The notes: generated by a model not told the origin, from the sequence alone. 26,070 bases of DNA from Proteobacteria bacterium SPGG2 (GCA_001643475.1 LXTK01000235.1:1-26070), one strand, 5' to 3'; shown: positions 1-6,716, counted from the first letter of the stretch. Made by a program: numbers and translations.

Positions 1-266
1 CCACCGGGCGGCGGTATCTGGCGCTGCGTGCCGAGAGCGAGCAGTTCATGCAGCTTGTGCGCCGACTTAACACGGCGGCGCTGGCAGTGAAGCAGAACGA
101 CTCGCAGGCGCACAAGCAGGCCTTCGAGGAGGTACGGGACGCCATGAGACAGTCGGTCGAACGCATGGCCGAGGCTGCCGGCAGGACGAACGCCGAGCTT
201 GCGCCTGCGTCGGAGGGTCCTAACATGGCGCGGCTGCCGGCGGATACAGGCAGTGGAACTGGGTGA
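1..266 (+). CDS. Hypothetical protein, 5'-truncated by window edge; paralogue of the next gene
   Basis: The open frame runs in from the window edge (first full codon at 3) and stops with TGA at 264-266. The visible part begins TGRRYLALRAESEQF and continues as a charged, probably helical segment. It aligns without gaps with the C-terminal half of the next gene: both have ALRAE..QF, then KQNDS or KENDS, then QAF, RDAMRQ and VER. Identity over that part is about 60% by eye, so the two are tandem duplicates. By analogy with the downstream copy, the missing N-terminus should carry two membrane segments. I do not recognise the family and assign no function. The internal ATG at 48 is not the likely start, because homology extends upstream of it. 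Confidence 0.7.
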   Translation, partial: TGRRYLALRAESEQFMQLVRRLNTAALAVKQNDSQAHKQAFEEVRDAMRQSVERMAEAAGRTNAELAPASEGPNMARLPADTGSGTG

Positions 267-322
267 CATGACCCAGGGTTCAAAATGGAAGCAAAGGGCT
301 CCCTGTGGGTCAGGAGGCATTC

Positions 323-736
323 TTGAGCACATTTCGGAAGGTTATTGATATCGGCTTGCCATTCGTGGCGGTGGCCGCCATTTTGGGTGCGGTGCTTTTC
401 GTGCGGGACAACCTCACCATACAAGTCGCGATTGTGGGCCTTGGCATGGTGGCGCTCGAGATGGGCACCTGGAAGTTGCGCCAACAGGTGTTGACGAACA
501 AGCGCAAGGACCTTGCCTTGCGGGCGGAGGGTGACCAGTTCCTCAAGCAGTTACGCGAGCTCCATGCGGCCGCGACAGCGATGAAGGAAAACGACTCGGC
601 TGAGCGCCATCAGGCCTTCGACGACGCGCGTGACGCCATGCGACAGTGCGTCGAACGCATCGCCGCGATGGCCGGCAAGACAGACACCGAACGGGCCTCT
701 GAGCGGGACCCAGGCGAGCACCAGCGTACCGCCTAG
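323..736 (+). CDS. Small membrane protein of unknown function with a cytoplasmic-type helical tail
   Basis: This encodes 137 residues. I chose the TTG at 323 because a perfect AGGAGG lies at 312-317, five bases upstream; a GTG at 305 in the same frame has no such site. Residues about 8-26 and 32-48 are two closely spaced hydrophobic segments (for example LPFVAVAAILGAVLF and VAIVGLGMVALEMG). A basic stretch (TNKRKDLALR) and a charged helical tail follow. The tail is duplicated in the truncated gene just upstream, 56 bases before this start. A hairpin (269-278 pairing with 301-312) sits directly before the ribosome binding site and could couple or limit translation. No family recognised; function unknown. 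Its position beside ssrA fits an accessory locus. Confidence 0.7.
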   Translation: MSTFRKVIDIGLPFVAVAAILGAVLFVRDNLTIQVAIVGLGMVALEMGTWKLRQQVLTNKRKDLALRAEGDQFLKQLRELHAAATAMKENDSAERHQAFDDARDAMRQCVERIAAMAGKTDTERASERDPGEHQRTA

Positions 737-823
737 CACCCGTTCCAACCGAACCCTGGCCCTTGAGCCACTCTGACCGGCCGATTACCCGCACAAATCC
801 ACCGTTTATGCCGAGGATGGGGC

Positions 824-839
824 TGGCATGGTTTGTGCT
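824..839 (+). promoter_or_regulatory. Candidate sigma-54 (-24/-12) promoter for the prepilin
   Basis: TGGCATG-N4-GTGCT matches the sigma-54 pattern TGGCACG-N4-TTGCW, with GG and GC exactly 10 bases apart. Many gammaproteobacterial pilA genes use sigma-54, so the position before a prepilin makes sense. The match is not perfect (T for C at one site, G for T at another), and no activator site was identified. The start of transcription would fall near 850, upstream of the hairpin at 871-903. Confidence 0.4.
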
Positions 840-870
840 GGTTAGAAAATGGCTTTTCTTGCAGCGGGAG

Positions 871-903
871 CTCCCAACGACGAACAGGTCGTGGGAGTTT
901 TTT
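871..903 (+). terminator. Rho-independent terminator-like hairpin just before the prepilin
   Basis: CTCCCAACGAC (871-881) pairs with GTCGTGGGAG (888-897), with one bulged base and a loop of about six bases, followed by six T (898-903). It would end transcripts coming from the small membrane protein genes. It also lies between the candidate sigma-54 promoter and the prepilin start codon, so it could act as an attenuator. A short palindrome, GGGAGCTCCC, overlaps its left arm at 866-875. Confidence 0.7.
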
Positions 904-918
904 AGGGGTGTAGGCAGC

Positions 919-1347
919 ATGCGATAGACACAAACAGGTTTTACGCTGATCGAGCTTTTGGTTGTGGTTACCATAATCGGGGTCTTAGCGGCGATCGCAA
1001 TTCCGGCCTATTCGGATTACTCACTGCGCGGCAAGGTGTCGGAAGCCGCCAGTCTCATCGGTCCGGCCAAGACTGCCGTCGATATGGCCCATTCAGAGGG
1101 GTTTTCGCTTGGCAGCATACCCTCCTACGTAAGTATTGGCCTGCAGGCGCCGACGAGTTACAAAGCCAAATATGTTTCGAGCGTAGCGGTCAATGGTGAC
1201 GGTAGGATTACGGCTACGCTGTCGAACGACGTCAAGCTGGGGGAGGTGGCCAATGGTACCCTGATCTACTCGCCAATCTTTGAGGGTGGCAACTTGAGTT
1301 GGTCGGTGAGTTGTAGCTTTGCCACTCGATATTGCCCCAGATCTTAG
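919..1347 (+). pseudogene. Type IV prepilin-like gene with an in-frame TAG at codon 3
   Basis: Reading from the ATG at 919 gives M-R-stop-T-Q-T, then GFTLIELLVVVTIIGVLAAI. That is the prepilin peptidase site (G/F cut, E at mature position 5) and the N-terminal hydrophobic pilin helix. The frame then stays open to TAG at 1345-1347, about 142 codons in all. The C-terminal part (SYKAKYVSSVAV, LSWSVSCSF, RYCPRS) looks like a PilA-type major pilin with a terminal cysteine pair. AGGGG at 904-908 is a fair ribosome binding site for the ATG. The TAG (925-927) replaces what is usually K, Q or R in such leaders. Later starts such as TTG 958 would lose the leader and cleavage site, so unless the stop is read through or is a sequence error the gene is dead. 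Confidence 0.75.
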
Positions 1348-1408
1348 AGCCTTTGCAATCTACCCGGGGCCGCTCGTAAACCCTCATCCACACCGGGTGC
1401 CAAATGAC

Positions 1409-1434
1409 AAAGGACTGCCGAGTGGCAGCCCTTT
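1409..1434. terminator. Terminator hairpin shared by ssrA (leftward) and the prepilin gene (rightward)
   Basis: AAAGG-A-CTGCC (1409-1419) pairs with GGCAG-C-CCTTT (1424-1434) around the tetraloop GAGT, with one A/C mismatch. It lies 6 bases beyond the tmRNA CCA end on the leftward strand and about 60 bases after the prepilin stop. T-rich tracts on both sides are short, so it may serve convergent transcripts from both directions. Confidence 0.65.
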
Positions 1435-1440
1435 GCAATT

Positions 1441-1795
1441 TGGTGGAGGCGGCGGGAATCGAACCCGCGTCCGCAAGTCCTCCGCCGTCCGGTTCTACAT
1501 GCGTAGTCTGCCTATGATTTAACCTGCCAGCTTCCGACAGACGGGAATGCTGGCCGGCTGAGCCTGCTTGAGTTTAACGCACCGTTAACAGGCACAACGC
1601 TACGCGGTTCTGCGTGCATCGACCCCTTGGCTCCCAGCCCACAGACAAACCGGGAAAGAGGCTAGCGGGGACTAAGCCGCTAGGGCGTAGTTGTCGTCGT
1701 TGGCAACTATCAGTTTGCAGCTGGATTTACGAGGAACTCTGCACCTCGGCATGCCCCGAAGGTTTCGCGACCCACGTCGAAGCCGTGTCGCCCCC
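1441..1795 (-). ncRNA. ssrA: tmRNA (transfer-messenger RNA)
   Basis: The leftward transcript of 355 nt begins GGGGGCGACACGGCTTCGACG and ends CGCCTCCACCA. GGGGGCG pairs with CGCCTCC as a 7-bp acceptor stem with one G-U pair. The 3' half has the T arm GGGTTCGATTCCC. tmRNA with SmpB rescues stalled ribosomes and tags the unfinished protein for proteolysis. The tag frame (1672-1704) encodes ten residues ending LAA, as ClpXP and FtsH substrates require. smpB lies immediately upstream on the same strand, the usual gammaproteobacterial order. The encoded CCA and the 3' acceptor half make this a standard integration site for islands and phages. Confidence 0.97.
1672..1704 (-). other. ssrA: tmRNA proteolysis-tag reading frame (ANDDNYALAA)
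   Basis: GCC AAC GAC GAC AAC TAC GCC CTA GCG GCT TAG encodes ANDDNYALAA. It differs from the E. coli tag ANDENYALAA at one acidic position (D for E). The resume codon is GCC, followed directly by the rest of the tag. Confidence 0.95.
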
Positions 1796-1800
1796 GTATT

Positions 1801-1831
1801 CACCATGGACAACCTGTGGTTATCCATGGTG
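1801..1831 (-). other. Perfect hairpin in the ssrA leader
   Basis: CACCATGGA (1801-1809) is the exact reverse complement of TCCATGGTG (1823-1831). Inside, AACC pairs with GGTT around a TGT loop, giving 9 plus 4 bp with one mismatch. It ends 5 bases upstream of the mature tmRNA 5' end. It lies between that end and the candidate promoter, so it would form in precursor tmRNA next to the RNase P cut site. Confidence 0.6.
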
Positions 1832-1839
1832 CCCTTACT

Positions 1840-1868
1840 ATGGTAGGGGCGATACTCGCTATAAACAA
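1840..1868 (-). promoter_or_regulatory. Candidate sigma-70 promoter of ssrA
   Basis: On the leftward strand, TTGTTT (1868-1863) and TACCAT (1845-1840) are separated by exactly 17 bases. Both hexamers match the consensus at four positions. It sits between the smpB stop codon and the tmRNA 5' end, where the ssrA promoter is expected. Confidence 0.45.
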
Positions 1869-1884
1869 GGGGGTCGATGGCCGA

Positions 1885-2364
1885 CTAGCCTCTTACACTT
1901 TTCAACGCTCGCCGCTGTTCGCGTTCCGTTTCTCGCTGCTTGATTGATGCGCGCTTGTCGTATTGGCGCTTGCCTTTGGCGAGCGCAATTTCAAGTTTGG
2001 CACGACCCTTCTTCCAATAAAGTGCCAGCGGCACTAGCGTATAGCCGCGGCGTTCCACGGCGCCGATCAGTTTGCGGATCTCTTGTCGGTGTAAAAGCAA
2101 CTTGCGGGTTCGTCGGGGATCTGGCTTCACATGCGTTGAGGCGGATGACAATGGCGAGATATGGGCGCCGACGAGGAATACTTGCCCGTCTTTGATATTG
2201 ACGTAGCCTTCTTTTAGTTGCGCATGACCAGCTCGAAGGCTTTTGACTTCCCAGCCCAGCAGTGAAATGCCGGTTTCGAACCGCTGCTCGATGAAATAAT
2301 CGTGCCGCGCCTTCTTGTTGAGAGCGATGGTGTGTCCCGATGCCTTGGTAGTTTTGGATTGCAT
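1885..2364 (-). CDS. smpB: SsrA-binding protein SmpB
   Basis: SmpB binds the tRNA-like part of tmRNA and brings it to stalled ribosomes in trans-translation. The 159-residue product from ATG 2364 has the family's core: HTIALNKKARHDYF near residue 11, GWEVKSLRAG near 37, YVNIKDG near 54, DKR near 136 and a basic, probably disordered tail needed for decoding-centre contact. Length is typical. In-frame GTG 2376 and TTG 2397 would add 4 or 11 non-conserved residues. The ATG has a poor ribosome binding site, while GTG 2376 has a weak GAGAT 6 bases before it, so the start is not certain. ssrA follows on the same strand after about 90 bases, and ratA diverges upstream. Confidence 0.96.
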   Translation of the reverse strand: MQSKTTKASGHTIALNKKARHDYFIEQRFETGISLLGWEVKSLRAGHAQLKEGYVNIKDGQVFLVGAHISPLSSASTHVKPDPRRTRKLLLHRQEIRKLIGAVERRGYTLVPLALYWKKGRAKLEIALAKGKRQYDKRASIKQRETEREQRRALKSVRG

Positions 2365-2397
2365 GGAAGCAGTCACGACTAAATCTCGTACATTCAA

Positions 2398-2881
2398 ACA
2401 CAGTTTAACTGCTAAAAGAATCGTTTGGGCGCGCGTGCTAAACTGCTAGTAATCTAGATCACATTGTTTTCCACAGATCCAAGATAGCAACCCCCGCACT
2501 TGTGACTAACTGAGCCTGGGATGAAGGATCTTGGCATTTCGCAAGATTAAAGGCGGCGATCGTAAGTGGCGCGGGTGCGTGGTTATGAGAGATTGCTTCG
2601 GTTCTGTCTTTTAAATATTGGCGCTTTTCGTTCACCATTGTGGGCGAAATCAAGAATCTTGGACCCTTCGATTTACTGCAAACTCTAACAGCTGAGTTGC
2701 TGCTACCGATGAGTGGTATGCTGATTGCGTTGCCTGCGGGTTGGGTTTTGGGAACAGATTCTTCCCGTACTGAGCTCAAATTGCATTCGCCGTGCGCTTA
2801 TGATTCATGGTCATGGTGTGTGCGTGTTGTTACCCCGGCCCTAATACTTATCGTACTTGTCAATATTCAGAGTTTAGTTCT
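2398..2881. other. Divergent non-coding gap between smpB and ratA
   Basis: This 480-base gap must hold the smpB and ratA promoters, but I could not place either with a convincing -35/-10 pair. It contains a small perfect inverted repeat, CAGTT-T-AACTG (about 2400-2410), and a nearby related sequence, GCTAAACTGCTAG (about 2437-2449), both just upstream of smpB. Short open frames on both strands (2640-2885 rightward, 2459-2779 leftward) lack ribosome binding sites and recognisable domains and are not called as genes. The segment looks richer in A+T than the housekeeping genes. Confidence 0.5.
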
Positions 2882-3322
2882 GTGACTGCAATTAATAGGT
2901 CGGCCCTTGTTCCCTATAGCGCACAGGAAATGTCTGCGCTTGTAGTAGATATCGAGTCGTACCCAAGATTCTTGCCTTGGTGTAAAGGCGCTCGAATCCT
3001 GTCACAGAATGCCAAAGAAACAATTGCGTGTCTGGACATTGCCTATCAAGGCATTCACAAGAGCTTCACGACCCGCAATGAACGAAAGGGACACGAAGCT
3101 ATCGAGATGTACCTTGTGAAGGGACCGTTTAGCCACTTGCACGGAATTTGGGAGTTCCGACAGCTTGAGGATGCCGCAAGTAAGATCTCACTTAGTTTAG
3201 AATTCGCTTTTCCCGATAAAATGCTTGACGTTGCTTTTAAACCAGCATTCATAGGAGTTGCCAACGGGCTTGTCGATAGTTTTACGAAAAGAGCGATAGA
3301 TTTGTATGGCAGTCGCGAGTAA
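2882..3322 (+). CDS. ratA: RatA family protein (START/Coq10-like, ribosome association or ubiquinone-binding type)
   Basis: The product of 146 residues has the RatA/Coq10 pattern: INRSALVPYSAQEM, then DIESYPRFLPWCKGARIL, FTTRN, LVKGPFSHLHGIWEF and a C-terminal helix with DSFTKRA. Family members are small START-like proteins. E. coli RatA has been described as blocking 50S-30S subunit joining, and Coq10 relatives bind ubiquinone, so the exact role is open. I chose GTG 2882 because the conserved part begins at once after it; the open frame continues upstream to 2807 without family similarity. The ribosome binding site is weak. ratB follows with a 17-base overlap, as in other gammaproteobacteria. 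Confidence 0.9.
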   Translation: MTAINRSALVPYSAQEMSALVVDIESYPRFLPWCKGARILSQNAKETIACLDIAYQGIHKSFTTRNERKGHEAIEMYLVKGPFSHLHGIWEFRQLEDAASKISLSLEFAFPDKMLDVAFKPAFIGVANGLVDSFTKRAIDLYGSRE

Positions 3323-3632
3323 GAGTGGTAGAAACGTGACGATCGAGGTCGCTTATGCAGCCTCTATACGCGAACAGGTGGTCGTTTCGTTTAACATTCC
3401 GCTTGGTAGTACGGTGGAACACGCGATTCGTGTCTCAGGCATACTAGATCGCTTTCCGCACATCGACCTCAGTGCCGATGTAGTTGGGATCTTCGGCCAG
3501 CGTGCAAGCTTGAAAGATACGGTTTCCAATGGAGATCGAGTTGAGATCTATCGATCGTTGGTCATCGACCCCAAGCAGGCTCGTAAATGCCGTGCTGGCC
3601 AGGCGCGGAAACCCAAAGATAAGCGGCGTTAG
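3306..3632 (+). CDS. ratB: RatB/RnfH family ubiquitin-fold protein
   Basis: The product is 108 residues with the RnfH/RatB beta-grasp pattern: a leading beta strand (VTIEVAYA), VVVSFNIPLGSTVEHAI, FPHIDLSADVVGIFGQ, DTVSNGDRVEIYRSLVIDPKQAR, and a basic tail. The biochemical role is not settled. The name antitoxin RatB comes from pairing with RatA, and the family is also annotated RnfH. The ATG at 3306 overlaps the end of ratA by 17 bases, suggesting coupled translation. It converges on bamE, 14 bases away. Confidence 0.88.
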   Translation: MAVASKSGRNVTIEVAYAASIREQVVVSFNIPLGSTVEHAIRVSGILDRFPHIDLSADVVGIFGQRASLKDTVSNGDRVEIYRSLVIDPKQARKCRAGQARKPKDKRR

Positions 3633-3646
3633 CTGCCGACGCAGGG

Positions 3647-3994
3647 TTACGTTCCCTTTTCGGTTTCGACTGTACTCGGTGCAACGTCGCCGCGGATTTC
3701 CACTAGCGCATCGCCCTTAAAAAAAACGCTCAATATACGTCGCTCTGGCCCCTTATTACGCGACAGGCGGGAATAATAGTAATCCCAACGATCCTGGTGA
3801 AACGGGTCTTCGATCAGCGGTGTGCCTAGTATAAAGCGGACTTGTCGACGGGGCATGCCGATCTTGAGCTGGTCGATCATCTTTTGAGTGACTACATTGC
3901 CTTGCTGAACCTCAGGCCGGTAAATACCCTTACATGCTGTGACAAGCCATAACGTGAGCAAAACGCTCAAAATTCCAATCAGGGGTTTGGTCAT
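3647..3994 (-). CDS. bamE: Outer membrane assembly lipoprotein BamE (SmpA/OmlA)
   Basis: BamE is a lipoprotein of the BAM complex that inserts beta-barrel proteins into the outer membrane. The 115-residue precursor has a signal peptide with the lipobox VTAC, cysteine 21 being the lipidated residue. The SmpA/OmlA fold signature follows: GNVVTQKMIDQLKIGM, RRQVRFILGTPLIEDPF, RWDYYY and LSVFFKGDALVEI. Length and motifs are normal. It is divergent from fur, with 92 bases between the two start codons, the usual gammaproteobacterial arrangement. Confidence 0.95.
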   Translation of the reverse strand: MTKPLIGILSVLLTLWLVTACKGIYRPEVQQGNVVTQKMIDQLKIGMPRRQVRFILGTPLIEDPFHQDRWDYYYSRLSRNKGPERRILSVFFKGDALVEIRGDVAPSTVETEKGT

Positions 3995-4086
3995 TACATT
4001 ACGGACAGGGGTCGCTTACACTCATGCATCATAGCCCACACACGATTCTCCGTACACCGTATCCGCTCGGGTTGACGAGGTATGCC

Positions 4087-4521
4087 ATGACAAGTAGCGC
4101 TGAACTCAAGAGGGCTGGCCTAAAGGCAACGCTGCCGCGACTAAAGATACTCGGGATTCTAGAGGACTCTAAAGACCCGCATCTGACCGCTGAGGATATC
4201 TACAAGAGGTTGTTGAGCATGGGTGAGGAAGTAGGTCTTGCCACGGTCTACCGTGTGCTCGCCCAATTCGAAACGGCCGGTCTCGTCATCCGTCATAACT
4301 TCGAAGGTGGTCGTTCGGTGTTTGAGATCAACCATGGCGGGCATCACGACCATATGGTTTGTGTTAGCTGTGGAAAGGTGTTTGAGTTCTGCGACAGTGC
4401 GATCGAGCAACGCCAACGCAAAGTAGCGGAGAACGCTGGGTTCATTATGGAAGATCACACGCTTTACTTGTACGGCGTGTGCGAAGGGATGAGAAGCCGG
4501 GGGAAATGTTCCAAGCAATAA
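4087..4521 (+). CDS. fur: Ferric uptake regulator Fur
   Basis: Fur represses iron-uptake genes when loaded with Fe2+. ATG 4087 (144 residues) follows GAGG with 8-base spacing and yields the expected N-terminus with the winged helix: LKRAGLKATLPRLKIL, then HLTAEDIYKRL, and recognition helix VGLATVYRVLAQFE. The metal site HHDHM is at about 86-90 and the first zinc cysteines CVSC at 92-95. The second cysteine pair is C132 and C141, spaced more widely than the C-x4-C of E. coli Fur. An upstream in-frame ATG at 4024 would add 21 non-conserved residues. No Fur box was identified in the short divergent gap with bamE. Confidence 0.93.
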   Translation: MTSSAELKRAGLKATLPRLKILGILEDSKDPHLTAEDIYKRLLSMGEEVGLATVYRVLAQFETAGLVIRHNFEGGRSVFEINHGGHHDHMVCVSCGKVFEFCDSAIEQRQRKVAENAGFIMEDHTLYLYGVCEGMRSRGKCSKQ

Positions 4522-4531
4522 TGAGCTAACT

Positions 4532-5038
4532 TTAATCTTTCCGATTAAGCTCCAACAAAACTGCGGTCTCATCGCAGTTGTTGAATTTGTAGCATTTGAC
4601 ACAGACTCCCCACACCTTTTCCGGTAAGGAACCTTTCGATACCGTCCTGAAACCGAGTTTATGGAAAAACCCTGGTGCGTAGGTCAGTGCCATCAGCCGA
4701 CTTAGCCTGATAGTTCGTGCTTCTGTCACGATTCGCTTGACCAATAAATGACCTAGGCCGCGGCCCTTAAAGTCCTCCGCCACAACAAGGCTACGTACCT
4801 CACCTAGGTGTTCGGTGAAGATTTCTAAGGCCCCGCAGACAGCGATCTTGCCCTCCAGTTCGGCCACGAAGAAATCACGCAGGTGCCGATAAAGATTGCC
4901 CATCGTCCGCGGTAGTAATTCACCCTGACTTGCATAGACTTCCAGCATCTCGTGGATATCTGGTACATCCGAGATCACGGCGGGGCGTATGTGTGGCGCC
5001 AGTTGCTCCGTTGCTTGGCGAGTATCAGGCTGAGACAC
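4532..5038 (-). CDS. Short ArgA-like GNAT N-acetyltransferase (probable N-acetylglutamate synthase type)
   Basis: This is a 168-residue GNAT acetyltransferase. It shows IRPAVISDVPDI (start of the fold), then EVRSLVVAEDFKGRGLGHLL with the acetyl-CoA loop GRGLG, APGFFHKLGF, and the C-terminal LPEKVWGVCVKCYKFNNCDE. The last segment, with three cysteines, is typical of the single-domain enzymes resembling the C-terminal half of ArgA, which make N-acetylglutamate for arginine synthesis without an amino acid kinase domain. GTG 5038 is preferred because AAGG lies 8 bases before it; TTG 5062 is an alternative. The start overlaps the end of recN by 14 bases. Substrate is inferred from family resemblance only. 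Confidence 0.8.
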   Translation of the reverse strand: MSQPDTRQATEQLAPHIRPAVISDVPDIHEMLEVYASQGELLPRTMGNLYRHLRDFFVAELEGKIAVCGALEIFTEHLGEVRSLVVAEDFKGRGLGHLLVKRIVTEARTIRLSRLMALTYAPGFFHKLGFRTVSKGSLPEKVWGVCVKCYKFNNCDETAVLLELNRKD

Positions 5039-6716
5039 AGTCGATACCTTGGGCGCGAGCAAGCATATCCTGGGCGTGTGCCATGGTCTGTGCGCTGATT
5101 TCTATGCCCCCTATCATGCGTGCGATCTCCTCGACGCGCGTGTCCGCGGAAAGTTGTGTAACTTGAGTTAGGCTGGTCGCGTTTTGATTAGTCTTGCTCA
5201 CGCACAGATGATGATTGCCAAGGGCCGCCACTTGGGCGAGATGCGTTATGCACAGCACCTGGCGGGCCGCGCCGAGTATACGTAGTTGTTGGCCAACTAT
5301 TTCGGCAATACGCCCGCCGATACCGACATCAACTTCATCGAAAATCAATGATGGGATACCCCCAGCCCCAGCCACCACCACCTGAAGGCCGAGGCTGATG
5401 CGCGATAATTCGCCGCCAGAGGCGACTTTGGTAAGGGGGCGTAGCGGCTGTCCGGCGTTCGCACTTACCAAGAACTGTACACGTTCTAGGCCAACTGCAC
5501 TGATACTACCATCTGGTAGTGACTCAAGATGTACCTCGAAACAGCCACCGGCCATCCCTAAGTTCTGCATCTGTTGAGTGACCGCTTTTGACAGCTCACG
5601 TGCTGCCACTTTCCGCTTCTTCGATATATGTTCGGCTAGCGTCATATAGGTCGCCCGCGCTGTCTCAATACTTTCATTAAGCTTTGTCAGATTCAGGTCG
5701 AAATCTTCGAGATCGTCCAACTCTGTGCGCAATTGTTCCAACACCCCTGGCAATTCCTCAAGCCGTACATGATGCTTACGTCCAAGGTCGTGCATTGAGA
5801 CCAGGCGTTGATCGATCCATTGCAGACGCTGCGGATCGAGGTCGAGCGTATCCTGATAGCGATGCAGTTGCGAAGCAACTTCGTCTATCTGCACCGAGGC
5901 ATCGTTTAGCAAGTTGGCCAGCTGGTGCAAATTCGTATCGTATCGGGAGAGTTGCTCCAAGCTATTAATCGCACGTGCGAGCATAAACGAAACTGACCTT
6001 TCTTCGTCGTCGTAAAGCGAGTGAGCAATGGCTTTAACTCCGTCTAGCAACTCAGCGCCATTGGCGAGACGTGTCTGCTCTTCTTCGAGTTGTTGTACTT
6101 CGTCGATCTGTAATCCAAGCTCTTCGAGTTCCTGCACCTGGTAGCGGAGTAAATCGATCCGTGCGCTGCGATCAGCCGACTGGCGTTGTAGAGTCTCCAA
6201 GCGTGATGCAAGCGATCCAAGTGTATGGTGATGCTGAGAGAGTTCCTTCACTGATGTGGTTAGATTCGCATAATCATCGAGGAGTTGACGTTGTCCATCC
6301 CGCCGTAGCAGGGATTGATGTTCGTGTTGACCGTGGATGTCCACCAGGCGCTCACCTAGTTCGCGAAGCATCTGCATAGGCACTGGCCGACCATTGATAG
6401 ATCCGCGAGATGGCTGGTTGGCGCTGACCAACCGTCGTGCAACACACTCTCCATCTTCGAACAGATCATGTTGTTCGAGCCACGCGGCAGCATCTTCTTG
6501 TGGGTGCAGGTCAAAGCTCGCAATAACCTCCGCCCGCTCACAACCGTGACGGATGCTGGTAGCCTCGGCACGAGCCCCCAACGCGAAAATAAGGGCATCG
6601 ATCAATATAGATTTGCCCGCACCTGTTTCCCCTGTCAGTACGGTGAATCCGCGGTCGAAAGATAACTCGAGCCTCGGCACGATAGTAAAATCACGGATGT
6701 AGAGATGACTTAACAT
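5025..6716 (-). CDS. recN: DNA repair ATPase RecN
   Basis: RecN is an SMC-like ATPase acting in recombinational repair of double-strand breaks. The 563-residue product has Walker A GETGAGKS at residues 29-36, a long coiled-coil middle (about 150-370, rich in leucine, glutamate and arginine), the ABC signature SGGELSR and Walker B LIFDEVDVGIGG. The ends are complete. ATG 6716 follows the nadK stop without any gap (TGA-ATG), so translation is probably coupled. The gene overlaps the acetyltransferase start downstream. nadK-recN is a common gammaproteobacterial pair. No LexA box was sought successfully upstream; transcription likely starts before nadK. Confidence 0.97.
   Translation of the reverse strand: MLSHLYIRDFTIVPRLELSFDRGFTVLTGETGAGKSILIDALIFALGARAEATSIRHGCERAEVIASFDLHPQEDAAAWLEQHDLFEDGECVARRLVSANQPSRGSINGRPVPMQMLRELGERLVDIHGQHEHQSLLRRDGQRQLLDDYANLTTSVKELSQHHHTLGSLASRLETLQRQSADRSARIDLLRYQVQELEELGLQIDEVQQLEEEQTRLANGAELLDGVKAIAHSLYDDEERSVSFMLARAINSLEQLSRYDTNLHQLANLLNDASVQIDEVASQLHRYQDTLDLDPQRLQWIDQRLVSMHDLGRKHHVRLEELPGVLEQLRTELDDLEDFDLNLTKLNESIETARATYMTLAEHISKKRKVAARELSKAVTQQMQNLGMAGGCFEVHLESLPDGSISAVGLERVQFLVSANAGQPLRPLTKVASGGELSRISLGLQVVVAGAGGIPSLIFDEVDVGIGGRIAEIVGQQLRILGAARQVLCITHLAQVAALGNHHLCVSKTNQNATSLTQVTQLSADTRVEEIARMIGGIEISAQTMAHAQDMLARAQGIDCVSA

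Noticed and set aside
1614..1943. A 109-codon rightward frame across ssrA and the smpB end
   Set aside because: It lies antisense to the tmRNA and smpB, both of which are certain.
2459..2885. Open frames on both strands in the smpB-ratA gap (2640-2885 rightward, 2459-2779 leftward)
   Set aside because: No ribosome binding sites, no recognisable domain, and they overlap each other; the gap is better read as regulatory.
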